Origin: Perognathus longimembris pacificus
Lineage: Eukaryota; Chordata; Mammalia; Rodentia; Heteromyidae
Length of the DNA stretch: 64,000 nucleotides
Direction of reading: 5' to 3'
Assembly (NCBI RefSeq): GCF_023159225.1
Contig: NC_063173.1
Span: 6,268,352 to 6,332,351 of the forward strand
The position numbers and the translations under genes are program-made. Each line of letters opens with the position of its first letter. Position 1 is the stretch's first letter. The notes beneath the pieces are model-generated. The model ran no database searches, had not been told where the DNA came from, and saw only the letters and a list, made by a program, of their open reading frames with translations. Below are positions 11,384 through 22,472 of this stretch, piece by piece.

Positions 11384-11771
11384 ATTTTGGTGGTGGAGTG
11401 AGTTGTGCTACTGGGATGAAAGGTTACAGACTGCAAGGACTGCATATTTCCTGTTGCTTCCCACTAAGCCAGTGCTTCCCTCATTTTGTGTTGACTTCCT
11501 TTTTTTTCCCCCTTTATGTACACCCTGGCTGAACTCTCTTCTACTCTTTCCTGACCGCTCTCCTTAAATGATGCAATTGTCAAAAGCAGGCCAAGCTCTC
11601 TAAAAAAGAACCGTAGGTGTCCAAAGTGCGTTCAGCGGCCTGATGTCAACCCTTTTGTGGGGGGACCCACATCCTCACTGAGGACTCTGCGTGGACTCTG
11701 ATTAGTTGTCCCCCCTATTACAGGGACTTAAATTTACGGATCTGCTTTGTGCTTTATTAATAAAGATTTAT
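11384..11771. other. Intergenic, nothing recognised
   Basis: Unique sequence, no gene. Confidence 0.4.
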
Positions 11772-11977
11772 TGCTGGGAATATGGCCTAGTGGCAGAGTA
11801 CTTGCCTCATATACATGAAGCCCTGGGTTCGATTCCCCAACACCACATATATAGAAAATGGCCAGAAGCGGCGCTGTGGCTCAAGTGGCAGAGTGCTAGC
11901 CTTGAGCGAAAAGAAGCCAGGGACAGTGCTCAGGCCCTGAGTCCAAGCCCCAGGACTGGCAAACAAACAAAAAAAAA
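11772..11977 (+). mobile_element. IDL-Geo-like SINE
   Basis: Full-length plus copy. Flanked by AAAGATTTATTG-like and AAAGATTTGTTT-like imperfect duplications. Confidence 0.82.
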
Positions 11978-12872
11978 AGATTTGTTTTTCTGATCTTGGG
12001 ATAAGGTCTCGAAGCCAGATAGACTAAGGAAAAATGAGGTACAGTCAGCTAACAGCAAATACAGGAGATATTCCCTCGAATACTTCCCCTAAGATTAAGG
12101 GAATGAAACAGGATAACCTGAGGAAAACGAGGCCTGGTGAATGCAAATCAGAAATAGGGTATTTAGAATCACAGAAGTGCCACCTTCGCTTCAGAGAAAG
12201 ACAACAGGATGCACTTCATCCTGAGGGATGCATTTCTCACCCCAGGAATGAACACTTGTCTGACAGGTTGTAAGCTTTCCTGAGAAAAATCCTCCCCCAA
12301 ACTTAAGCCGCCTCTTGCCCCAAATGCAGATATATCGCAGGGCGCCTCCATCTGAAAGATAAGGATTTGTTCTATGGCAGGATGCATTTTTAACTGGAAA
12401 CTCCGAAAGTAACACCAGGTGTGATTAGAGCAAGGACAAGGCACCTATCTTCACATAACTTTGAAGCCAACCCCCCCCCCCTTACAATAGAAATTCCCCA
12501 AGAGCACAAGGATCTCTCTTCACCTGTCTCTCTCTTGCCCGTGTCTCTCTCTGTGTGACTCTCTCCATGTGTCTCTGTATCTCGCTCTTCCTTGTGTGTG
12601 TCTCTCTCTGCCCCTATCTCTCTCTCTCTCTCCCTGTGAGAGCCCCCCACTCTGTTAAAGTGTGCCTTTGCCCATCTGCTTATCTGTTTGTCTGTCTGTC
12701 TGCTTGCCTGCTTGTTTACTTACTCAACAAAGTCCTGCCAAGTTTTCTTACCATTGTGACTTGTCCAGGAATTCTTGTTCTGTGATCAAATCAAGGACCC
12801 TAAGTGAGAAGAGTTCCTACATTTGAAGGGGAATTTTACTAAATCTCACCTCCGTCTAGTGACAGTTTAACC
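11978..12872 (+). other. Possible solo LTR or unique sequence with CT-rich tract
   Basis: No gene. About 12505-12720 is strongly CT-rich, followed by TTAAAGTGTGCC, CAACAAAGTCCTGCC and a GT-rich segment. That order is reminiscent of the R/U5 part of rodent LTRs, but no canonical AATAAA or clear terminal TG...CA was found, so it stays unassigned. Confidence 0.25.
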
Positions 12873-13053
12873 TTTTTTTTTTGGCCAGTCCTGGGGCTTG
12901 AACTCAGGGCCTGAGCACTGTCCCTGGCTTCTTTTTTTGCTCAAGGCTAGCACTCTGCCACTTGAGCGACAGTGCGGCTTCCAGCTCTTTCTGTTTATGT
13001 GGTGCTGAGGAGTCGAGCCCAGGGCTTCATCACTAAGCCACATTCCCAGCCCC
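12873..13053 (-). mobile_element. IDL-Geo-like SINE, diverged
   Basis: Older minus copy with a shortened left monomer (GGGCTTCATCACTAAGCC) and imperfect flanking AGTTTAACC/AGTCCAACC. Confidence 0.78.
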
Positions 13054-13886
13054 AGTCCAACCGTTTTTGACATTTTCAAAGCCTAGATTAAAGAAGGTTA
13101 AACATGATAATTCAGAAGGGCCAGCTTCCGATCTCAACCAGCACACAGGACAGCTCACTGCATTGTCACCTACATTTAAATGCAACCTTTGCAGTAGGAT
13201 AGTTAGTACAATGAAGTCTCTAGGGACACGTTCAGCCAGCGCATCCTTTGAATCACGAACGTCCTATCAATATACAGTGAGGTTCTGTATTAACATGCAA
13301 TTTAGGAAGCATTTATCCTGAGTTAAAAAAAATCTAATTAGTAGTTTCCTGTTTAGGGGATGACTGTTTATTCCATTTTCAGTTCACCTGGGTTTGTAAT
13401 CAGTTTTCATGCTTGATTTCCATTCAGATGGTAACATTTTGCCTTCCTTCCCCAACCATTCCACAGAAGGGACCAGGAAGCAAGTGTTCCAGAAACAAAT
13501 GGCACCAAGGACTTGAAGTGACTTTTAATTGAAATGCTTAAGGTCTCCACTTTATTAATAGAAAAGAGCTAATGAAGTTCATTATGTTAATAATGAGAGA
13601 GAACATTTGCACTCTGCTTGTCTGGGGACTTCTCTCTTGAAAAGCCTGATTTTATTTCCCAACAAAGGCCTGGGTGTTTCCTGTGCATGGCTCAGTATTC
13701 CTCAGGACTGAGAGAAACAAATTGCTATTGTTACTCTTGAGTCATGGAAAGTCTGGGGCGGTAATGCTGCTAAGCCTGAAAGGAAAAATTGCTAATGTTC
13801 TCGTCTCAACCTGTTTATCTGCAGGCATTCATGTAAGGCTGAGCTTATATAACGAAGGGCAGAGTTGGTGATAAGAGGATATTGTC
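13054..13886. other. Intergenic, possible conserved element
   Basis: No gene. About 13530-13600 is rich in TAAT/ATTA words (e.g. TTTATTAATAG, GCTAATGAAG, TTAATAATGAG), as in developmental enhancers; conservation is untested. Confidence 0.35.
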
Positions 13887-14091
13887 GGGGCTGGGGATAT
13901 GGCCTAGTGGCAAGAGCGCTTGCCTCGTATACATGAGGCCCTGGGTTCGATTCCCCAGCACCACATATACAGAAAATGGCCAGAAGTGGCGCTGTGGCTC
14001 AGGTGGCAGAGTGCTAGCCTTGAGCAAGAAGAAGCCAGGGACAGTGCTCAGGCCATGAGTCCAAGCCCCAGGACTGGCAAAAAAAAAAAAA
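13887..14091 (+). mobile_element. IDL-Geo-like SINE
   Basis: Full-length plus copy with a pure A-tail and perfect duplications AAGAGGATATTGTC (13873-13886 and 14092-14105). Confidence 0.88.
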
Positions 14092-14468
14092 AAGAGGATA
14101 TTGTCATCTAAATGGCTCTGGACATCATGTGACCACCCGATAGACATATATGGTTATCTGTGAAACATAAAGGAAGCACACTGAGATTTCTGTGTACTCA
14201 GATAACTGGACCTTCAGAATTTAGGATATATATATATATGTATATGTATATTTAAATATGCATATTGCATATATACGATATATATATGACATACCTATCT
14301 GCCTGTCATCTATCTATCTATCTATCTATCTATCATCTATCTATCTATCATCTGTCTATCTCTATGACGTACAATTTTGTGTTGTAGGCAAATGACTGTC
14401 TCAAGGATTGCCCTCACTTTCATCTTGACAACTTGATACAAAACAAGTTAATGGTCTACATGTGTTTA
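14092..14468. other. Intergenic with TA-rich and (TATC)n tracts
   Basis: 14225-14290 is (TA)-rich, and 14310-14355 is a TATC run. No gene. Confidence 0.6.
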
Positions 14469-14996
14469 AATGTTGTGCTTTCTATCTCTGTAACAAAACC
14501 CTTGGGAGGGTCAATTTAAGAAAGAAAGGTTGATTTCGGATCATAGTTTCAGAGTTTTCAGTTTGTAGTTACTTGGCTTCATGGCTGCTAAGCCATACTG
14601 AAGCAGAACATTAGGGTGAAGCAATGGTGCTCATCTTATAGAGCCAGGAAGGAGGGCAGGAGAGAGGGAAGAGGGGAGACAGAGTGAGAGAAAGAGAGTC
14701 AGTCAGACAGACAGAGAGAGAGAGTGACAGAGAGCAACAGAGACAGGGAGAGGGGGTGGAGGGAGAGGAAAGGAGGAGAAAGAGATGGGGTTAGGGACAA
14801 GATACGCCCTTCAAGGCTTCCCACAGTAACCAACTTCCTCCACTAGGCTCCACTTCCTGTTCTAATAGCCCATTCAGCCCTGAACCCACCAGTGGCTTAA
14901 TCCTTAATGAGGTTCACTTCCTCAGCACCAACCACCAGGGCTCAAACCTTTGACACCTGAGTCTCTGGGGACATTTTATTTCCAAACCACAACAGT
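14469..14996 (-). mobile_element. ERVL-MaLR-type LTR
   Basis: Read on minus it begins TGTTGTGGTTTGGAAATAAA, continues with a GTGGAGCCTAGTGGAGGAAG-like block, then a long CT-rich tract (the GA-rich 14640-14790 on plus). It ends with the antisense of a CTGTAACAAAACCC-like end. This is the layout of mammalian MaLR LTRs. No internal region follows, so it is probably a solo LTR. Confidence 0.65.
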
Positions 14997-16211
14997 GCTT
15001 AAAGTCATATTCTCTCATTCCCTCAGGGACTTACGCATGTGCTGCATGATTACATTAGTTACAAGGGGCCATTTTTTTTCCCATTTGAAAAAACACAATT
15101 TTGTGTCTCTGTCTTTGTGACTTTGAACGTCATTGGTTCTAGATCTATTATATTATTTGAAGAAGCAAAATGATGATTTCTTATTGTGACAGGTCTTAAT
15201 CCATTAGCTGGAATACTTCCATAGAGACGTTTCTTATCAGTGTTTATTGCCATAGGTACAAGGGTAAGCAGAAAAGATCATTCTCCAAAAGCGATTGCTA
15301 ATTTTGTCTTAAAAGTATCGTAGCCTATGGCTTTAAGCATCATTTTAACAATCCATTTGCAGATATTGTTCTTATTTAGGCTCAAATTCTCATGTCTTTT
15401 TTTTCTTTATTGTCAAAGTGTGATAGAGAAGGGTTACAGATTCATATGAAGGCAGTGAGGACATTTCTCGTTCTACTTGTTTCTGTCTTTGTCTTGTGGA
15501 AGCGTCTTCAAGCTGGCTCCCGAGATCATTTGCCACAAGCTCATGACTGAGAAACATTCTTTCATTCAAGCTATATAATTTCCTCCAGCAAAGCCTGGAT
15601 TACTAATTAAAAGCCTATTAAAGAAGCACATGAGCAACAATTAACAGGTATGTAAACAGCATAATTAGAACTCTAAGATTTTATAATAGAATAATATGAG
15701 AGACTATAGGCATTTCTTAAAAGGGTTAAACAAATGCAAAAAAAGAAATTGAAACCCTAAGAAGAAGACTGTGATGAAAAAGAATGGGCAGATTAAAAAG
15801 TACTAAGTAGTGTTCATAAAGCCACAAAAAATCATGGTATATACCTTTAAAGAGAAAAGATGTTTATTGTGATAAAAAGTCTTTCAGTAGGTAGGCAAAA
15901 CATATGCTTGAAAGTACTTTAAAAAAACAGTATTTTCTATAAGCATTAAGAAAATGGGCACTGAGAGGCAAGGATATAAAATGCATAGTATAAATATTAA
16001 TAAATGGAAATGCTAGAAGGAGGTGATTAATTGGTTTAACTGCAGCTCAAAACTTAGGCAAAAAGGTAACATTCAAGAAATAATGACTGAAAATATCCTG
16101 GAGCTTATGAAGGATGTTGTTTGGATTAAAGAAGCCTTTCAAACAGCGTTTAAACACACACACCAGCTAGATATGCCATAGAAAAAAAGCAAAGCATCAA
16201 TGGTTAATCTT
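14997..16211. other. Intergenic AT-rich, with an L1 3'-end relic
   Basis: 15395-15490 matches the antisense 3' terminus of the lineage's L1 (TTTATTGTCAAAGTG, GGGTTACAGATTCATA). 15560-15720 is TAATTA-rich. No gene. Confidence 0.5.
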
Positions 16212-16416
16212 TTTTTTTTTTTTGGCCAGTCCTGGGCCTTGGACTCAGGGCCTGAGCACTGTCCCTGGCTTCTTCCCGCTCAAGGCTAGCACTCTGCCAC
16301 TTGAGCCACAGCGCCGCTTCTGGCCGTTTTCTGTATATGTGGTGCTGGGGAATCGAACCTAGGGCCTCGTGTATCCGAGGCAGGCACTCTTGCCACTAGG
16401 CTATATCCCCAGCCCC
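16212..16416 (-). mobile_element. Young IDL-Geo-like SINE
   Basis: Body appears base-identical to the copy at 5070-5276. Perfect duplications CAATGGTTAATCTT at 16198-16211 and 16417-16430. Confidence 0.9.
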
Positions 16417-16837
16417 CAATGGTTAATCTTAAATACAAAAATACCTCAAGCATAGCCAGAATGAAAACAGGATACCTATAGACTGACTTGACAAGGTAAG
16501 GCTAGCGTCTTCTAAACTGAGAGAAGGTAGCTTAGAGTTCGATACAGTAGTTAAATTTGCATTGGACTGGAAAAGTTTTCCACTCACAGGCCCTCCTCAA
16601 AGGACCTTAAAGGAGCACTTAACTTAGGATAAAGGAGTGGGAAGAAAAAAGTGATCATAAAAAAAAAAAAAAGGAAACTGATATGGACAATGTAAGAACC
16701 CATGATAAAAGTAGTTTGTGAATTGAATAAGAAGCTGAAATAAACATTTGAACATAAAAAAGGCCGGGAACATGTATTTTAATGTTCAGAGAAGCCGAAT
16801 TAGAAATGAATAGTATTGAGTAGAGTAAAGGAGAACA
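16417..16837. other. Intergenic, nothing recognised
   Basis: A-rich unique sequence. Confidence 0.4.
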
Positions 16838-17105
16838 ATGGCTTCCAGGACTGAGAGGACCCTTGCCGTCCTCTGCCCAGCCCGGCCCTGCGCAGGCCTG
16901 CTCCCAGGCGCCTTGGCACTGGAGTCACTCGAGGACGGACACCGGCTCCAGAGAGGGGGGCGCCCGGAGAGCTGGGCCTGGCAGGAGGAGCCCCGGGGAG
17001 CCGAGGAGAACCGAGGGCGGGCAGCGAAGGAGCTGGGCGCAAGGAACGTGGGCGGCAGTGTGCTCGGGGGCCTTGCTTTACATTCATCAGCTGGCGGATA
17101 GGTGA
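16838..17105 (+). other. Small CpG-dense block with an 87-codon open frame
   Basis: A sharp GC-rich island in AT-rich surroundings; I count about 18 CpG in some 220 bp. It carries an ATG in strong context (ACAATGG) at 16838 with a frame open to TAG at 17099-17101, immediately followed by GTGAGC, a good splice donor. The predicted peptide (MASRTERTLAVLCPARPC...) matches no family I know. It might be a first exon or promoter of an unannotated transcript, or an inserted GC-rich fragment. Confidence 0.3.
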
Positions 17106-17486
17106 GCTTTTTTACCTCTGTGTGTTTTGTCTAATGTTTCTGTGAATACCCACGTGCTACTCTTTGGTCTTCTGGAATGAACCAACATATATCCGTTGTT
17201 CCCTAAAATGTGTGATTAAAACAGGCCTTCTTGGACATATTCTCAGCGTTTTCCTAAAAACAGGCACCTTACAAGAAGATGAATAATACAGTACTTTTAT
17301 TGTGGTAAGAGACTCATAACATAAAATTTGTCCTTTTAGCCACTTTTATAATTCTGGGACATTTAATACATTTGCCAAGTTATATAGCGATTACCACGAT
17401 CTAACTCAAGAATATTTTCAGAAGGAAACCCAGAACCCCTTGGGCCGTCATTTCTTACCCTTGCTGGGAGTAGAGGTGCGGTTAAG
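17106..17486. mobile_element. Old L1 3' fragment in unique sequence
   Basis: About 17280-17440 (TTGTGGTAAGAGACTCATAA, TTTAGCCACTTTTATAATTC) resembles a common 3' segment of old mammalian L1. The rest is unique. Confidence 0.4.
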
Positions 17487-17551
17487 GGGCGGAGTATGGT
17501 CAGCCTGGAGCAAAACAGTGAAGCAGAGTGTAAGGTCCTGAGTTCAAACTC

Positions 17552-17608
<57 letters not shown>

Positions 17609-17612
17609 CACA
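17487..17612 (+). mobile_element. ID-like monomer with (CA)n tail
   Basis: A diverged tRNA-like monomer (GGCGGAGTATGGTCAGCCTG ... GAGTTCAAACTCCAGCA) runs straight into about 28 CA units (17556-17612). Confidence 0.65.
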
Positions 17613-17814
17613 CGAGAGGGCTGAACCGTCGGGTTAAGTATCTGATTTGAAGTCAGGGTTTGGCATGCGCGTGCCTGTCTCTTGCATTGACACAGGAGGG
17701 GTTTTCGTAGTTGGCAAGCAGGCTCCGGTCCCCAGGAGAGCGCCTGCTTCATAGGCTGCTTCCCCACCTGCTCGCCCCTGGAAGCAGCTCCGCAGCCGGG
17801 ATGCTTCTCACCTG
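17613..17814. other. Unique sequence before the minisatellite
   Basis: Nothing recognised. Confidence 0.4.
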
Positions 17815-18068
17815 GCACGGAGCACAGGGCTTGGTGGAGAAGGAGCACGGGGCACAGGGCTTGGTGGAGAAGAAGGAGCACGGAGCACAGGGCTTGGTGA
17901 AGAAGGAGCACGGAGCACAGGGCTTGGTGGAGAAGAAGGAGCACGGAGCACAGGGCTTGGTGGAGAAGAAGGAGCACGGAGCACAGGGCTTGGTGGAGAA
18001 GAAGGAGCACGGAGCACAGGGCTTGGTGGAGAAGGAGCACGGAGCACAGGGCTTGGTGGAGAAGGAGC
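17815..18068. repeat. 30/33-bp minisatellite, 8 units
   Basis: Eight tandem units built on GGAGCACGGAGCACAGGGCT plus TGGTGGAGAAG(AAG), alternating 30 and 33 bp. All lengths are multiples of three, so frames stay open on both strands: plus reads repeated EHGAQGLVEKK, and minus reads LLHQALCSVLL or PPSPVLRAPSS in other frames. The long open frames at 17363-18161 are explained by this repeat. No evidence of a protein. Confidence 0.95.
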
Positions 18069-18989
18069 ACTCTCAAGGGAGCTCCGGCGCTGCAGCCGGC
18101 AAGTGCTTGGCATGGTTAGAGAAACGAGCGATGCCTCCCTCCCTTTCCCCTTCGTGAACAAAATAAAGGAAAACGCAGATGGGGACGACGGTCATTACAG
18201 TGTCGAGTCATTGTTTAAAACGATATTGGTCACCTTTTCTGTTTCCTGTTCAGTTCCAGCCACTTACATGTCTTGGGTTTGGATACCCAGAAGGCAGTCT
18301 GCGGCTGGGAGGCCTGCAAGGCAGCGACCCAGCCCAGGGCAGGGCCGGTGGCCCAAGCCCGTGCTCCTCGCTGCCGTGGAAGGGGTCGTGGTTTGAGGGC
18401 AGCCCGGACCCCACAAGAGACAAGGAAAAGCAAGAAGGAATCAAGAGGAGGAAATGGGGAGAAGAAAGAGAACAACCCAGCCAAACCACACAGAACCTCA
18501 CGGTCCTAATCCCGAGGACTTGCAGCAGGGAGGTCGTGCACCTAATGGTTCTGACTTTCCTTGGCTGAAGGAAGACAGGGGAGACGACGGAGAGTTTTAA
18601 CACAGGATCTCCTTCTGGTCTCTCCGGCACTGCAAGAGCGGGAAGGTTCCCACTGAGTAACCGGTGGGTTTAGGACAATCGGGGCTGTTGTGTCTGTATC
18701 ACTGACTCGTCCTCACATTTTCATTTTAGGAAAGGATGTTGCCTTGAGACCTAAAGATTAGGGATGTGGAGATGGTGGCAGTATCGGTTCATTAGCAGAC
18801 ACAGATGAAGCACTTAGAGTTGCCGGGCCCTGGGGTAGGCGAGATGAGGAGGCCCACGCAGCTGACAGTCCTGCGAGGCTTCAAGTGTTAATGGTTGTCC
18901 GTGTGGCTAGAAAAGAAATGCAGAAGGGAATTTGGTCTCCTTCACACTTAGACATTTTCAATCAATTGCAGTGTATTCAATTTCCAGGC
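18069..18989. other. Intergenic, moderately GC-rich
   Basis: Overlapping open frames on both strands at 18179-18630 with no family motif. No supportable gene. Confidence 0.4.
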
Positions 18990-19105
18990 TTTCCAGATTT
19001 GTTACCATTTTTTTGATCTTCACAATAAGTGAGAGAAGTGTATATTATCCCGTTACTGGAGAAGAAAATCGGGGAGCATTAGGTAGCAGAATTCAAGGTT
19101 TATAG
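18990..19105 (-). mobile_element. MIR relic
   Basis: Antisense MIR pattern: TATTATCCCGTTACTGGAG then AAATCGGGGAGCATTAGGTA and a residual ATTCAAGG. Confidence 0.35.
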
Positions 19106-19224
19106 GCTACATCTGGGGCTATTATAGTACATAGGACACTTTCTTTCTTTTTTTTTTGACTTTTTCAATTGCCCTTCAAGTTTTTCTTGCATTTAGTTTT
19201 GCTCTTAATTTTTATTATATATAT

Positions 19225-19345
19225 ATAAATTTAATTTTTTGTCACGGTGATGTACAGAGGGGTTACAGTTACATAGGTAAAGAAGTGAGTACATTGCATC
19301 CAGTAGAGAAGCATAGTGACTGTTGAATTCAATCAGTAATTCTTT
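19225..19345 (-). mobile_element. L1 3'-terminal fragment
   Basis: GTGATGTACAGAGGGGTTAC and the following bases recur at the 3' end of L1 copies in this window. Confidence 0.6.
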
Positions 19346-19356
19346 TATTTCTTTTA

Positions 19357-19690
19357 AGTACTGCACTCGGAACTCAGGGCTTCTCTGCATTGGTGCTCTA
19401 GCACTTGAGCCATACTTCTAGCTTGTTTTGCTTTGGCTGTACCTTGCCTCCTCCTCCTCCTCCTCCTCCTCCTCCTCCTCCTCCTCCTCCTCCTCCTCCT
19501 CCTCCTCCTCCTCCTCCTCCTCCTCCTCCCCCCCTTATAAATACCTTCTTTGTAACTGGGATGACACGCACGTAATCACCACCTCCAGCTTTATCAGTTG
19601 AGATGGTGGTTTTGCTAACTTTTCCTGTGCACTGATTTTGAACTTTGATCCTTCCTAGAGGATTGGTCACTTCCATAGAGGCTGGGAATA
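19357..19690 (-). mobile_element. SINE relic interrupted by a (CCT)n array
   Basis: Antisense right-monomer sequence (GGAACTCAGGGCTTC, GCACTTGAGCCATAC) precedes about 28 CCT units (19447-19530). SINE-like sequence (TTTTGAACTTTGATCC) follows. The 92-codon glycine-rich frame is low-complexity. Confidence 0.6.
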
Positions 19691-19705
19691 CATCTACTGG
19701 AATGA

Positions 19706-19706
<1 letters not shown>

Positions 19707-19803
<97 letters not shown>
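19707..19803 (+). repeat. (TG)n(TATC)n compound microsatellite
   Basis: About 20 TG units followed by about 13 TATC units. Confidence 0.96.
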
Positions 19804-20877
19804 ATTTCCCATCTGGTGCCAAATACCTTCAATGGTGGTTTTCATTTTCCTTCACCCTCTGTGGGCCCAGGTAGATTTGCCTGACATGCCCCTGGCTGAG
19901 GCCCGCTCAGGCGATTTCCAGGTTGTGGGTAGAGCTTTTGGCTGCTTCTTTCTAACCTGGGCAGTGATAATGACCCACAGTCATGCTTCTCAACAAAGCC
20001 CCTCTGGTTTGGAGAGGTTGGGCCTCTAGCTCATATCCACGTATACACAATGGGGTTGAAAATGATGGTGATTTCTAGTTCCTCCTTCAGGTCACAGCCA
20101 TTCTTCAGCTCTGCGTTTGAAAGGAGGCCTAAGTGAATGGAAGTGGAAGTAAAGTAATGGAAGTGGAAGTAAAGTAGGGACATATGGGCTGAGACCACTG
20201 GGAAATAGGGATGTTTTGCCTATTCAGGAGGACCCATGGATAGATGAGGAAGAAGGCAGTGGAAATAAACATTGATTTAATGTTCATGATGTGCCAAGTT
20301 CTGTGCTAGGCTCTGCAGTCTAGGCTAAGCGCAAAAATAATGACATGTTTTTTGAAAGCTCATTTTGGCCCAAAGAGCATCTCCTATCAACTGGAACTTT
20401 TGATTCCAAAGTTCTGACAAAATTAATAGAACGTGGACATAGACACGAGAGAGAAAATTTACTAGGGGAGTGGTTCACAAGATTACAGCAGCTGAACAGT
20501 CCCACAGAAAGTTGCCTGCAGACTGGGGACATAGCAAGGACCCAAATCCAGAGGCCTGACAAGCAGGGAAGCTGACAGAGGGACTTAGCTCAGTACCGCA
20601 GCATTTCCTGCTCTGTCACTCCGTCAGTGTTAGCATCCAAATCCAAGGGTAGAGAAGAGCTCTGCGTGCTCAACAGGGAATAGCGTTGGGCTCAAAGGTA
20701 AGAAGAGAGATGGGTTAGATCTTGGTTCTGCCAACAATGGTTTTTTTTTTTAGACATTTGTGTCTTCATCCACTGAGTGAGAGACAGACAGACAGATGGA
20801 CAGACTGACTGACTCTAGTCCCTTCCACACTTTAAGGTGATGCCTTCTCATTTTTTTAATTAATAAATTTCTTTCTC
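19804..20877. other. Intergenic, with a small tandem duplication
   Basis: Contains a tandem repeat of AATGGAAGTGGAAGTAAAGT (about 20134-20176). A possible MIR relic at about 20680-20760. No gene. Confidence 0.45.
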
Positions 20878-21158
20878 AGCACTGTCCTTGGAGTTAGGAC
20901 TTCACAGTCGTGTGGCAGGCATTCTGCCACTGGAGCTATGTCCTTAGCCTTTTTGCTTTATTTTTCAGGTAGGGTCAAGGGTTCCTTTACTCAGGGCTGG
21001 CCCGGAATGCGATTCTCTCGCTTGCTGGAATAACAGGCAAGTGCCGCTATCAAAATAGGGACTCACTAATATTTCGCTGAGGCTGACCTAGAGCCTCAAG
21101 CCTCACAATTTCCACCTCCTGAGTAGCTGGGATTACACGCATGAGTCACTGCACCTGG
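20878..21158 (-). mobile_element. B1/ID-like SINE cluster, diverged
   Basis: Antisense ID-like part (TGGCAGGCATTCTGCCAC) followed by an antisense B1-like part ending CTCCTGAGTAGCTGGGATTA. Confidence 0.65.
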
Positions 21159-22040
21159 CTTCATTTTATTTTTATTTTGGGGGAAGATGTGAGATTTCAG
21201 CTTTATGAGAAATGGCTTTGTCAAGTATACTAGCAGTTACTTTGGCTTATGTGACATTTCTCATCTCTGAGAAGAGGCTAATGAAGACTCATCTTCCTGA
21301 TTCCCAGAGGTTTTAGGAGAAAATCTGTTTTTTGAGGAACAACACTATACCCTCTGGAAGACACAGGAACACAGTGCTGTCATCTCGGAAGCAGGGAAGG
21401 GCACTCAGCGAACATTGAACTCGTTCAGACCTTGATTTTGGACTTCCGGCCACTAGAACTGTGATCGTTTTCTTTGTCAATGAATCTCTTTTAGACATTT
21501 TGTTACAAGAGCACATACAGGTAAGATGCCAGCTACAAAAGGAGAACATTGGATTTCATTAATTTAATGTAATATAATAATATAATAATGATTCTGAAAC
21601 CCTAACCTAGGTACTCAATCGCTTCCACCCTCGCCTTCGTAGAGCCAGTAGCTGAAGGTTTAAATCATGTGACGTTGCAGCCGAGGTCACAGCTAAAGGC
21701 TGGATGTGAACGAGGGAGGCGGGCTGGTCTGCGAGTTGTACCTTAGGGGAGGAGAGTGGAGATGAATAACGGTAATGAAAGCCTGTGGTGCCAAGGAATT
21801 TGGAGGTATGGAACAAGGAGGAACTCAAGGACAGACACAGGAAAGCCAGGGACAGAGCCCTGAGGCTGGCACGAGAATGAGGGAAAGTTGCAGGATAAGT
21901 AGAAGCAGTCAAGGGACGTGAGAGAGTGAGCAGTTCCTTCGATGGCGGGGAGGGCTGATGGTACCGTCGACGAGCTCAGAGGCTGCCTTCCGCTTCCTTA
22001 TTTCCTAGACACAGTTCTGCTAATGCACATGCTCTTTGCA
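21159..22040. other. Intergenic, with a possible LTR end
   Basis: 21425-21505 (TTGATTTTGGACTTCCGGCC, AGAACTGTGAT) resembles the 3' end of a MaLR-type LTR on plus. The rest is unique. Confidence 0.35.
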
Positions 22041-22225
22041 ATGTATTCGGTGTTGTTTTAAGCACCTCACAATCCCTATAACATGGACACTGTCATGATC
22101 AGCATGGAGCAGGGGTGTAGCCGAGAAGATAAAGGATTGACGAAGTGCGTGTTAGTAAATGTCACAGCCAGGACGTAAACCCAGAGTCCAGCTTAGAATC
22201 TAGGTGCTCAGCCCTTCTATCACGG
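22041..22225 (-). mobile_element. MIR relic
   Basis: Antisense MIR order: AATCCCTATAACATGG, GAGAAGATAAAGGATTGACG, TCACAGCCAGGACGTAAACC, CAGAGTCCAG. Confidence 0.5.
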
Positions 22226-22423
22226 GCATTTCCACAGGCAGCAACTGATTTCTGAGTATTTGTTAAATGCAAAATCTAGTGCTAGGGACTTTACTTTGTA
22301 ATTTCTTTTTTTTTCTTTTTCATTTGTTTATTTCTTTTGTAATTTCTTTTAATCTGATGTACCTTACCTAATCTTATTCTTACCATTCTAGGAAGTAGAT
22401 ATTAAAACAATACCTATTCTTTG

Positions 22424-22426
<3 letters not shown>

Positions 22427-22470
<44 letters not shown>
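22427..22470 (+). repeat. (GT)n microsatellite at a SINE tail
   Basis: About 22 GT units directly abutting the tail end of the minus-strand SINE at 22471. Confidence 0.95.

Positions 22471-22472
<2 letters not shown>

Noticed and set aside
14469..14996. A complete endogenous retrovirus
   Set aside because: Only an LTR-like stretch is seen; no internal viral genes follow on either side.
17363..18161. Long open frames on both strands (237, 148 and 117 codons)
   Set aside because: Explained by the in-frame minisatellite and a CA repeat; no non-repeat homology.
19398..19676. Polyglycine frame
   Set aside because: Translation of a CCT array within a SINE relic.
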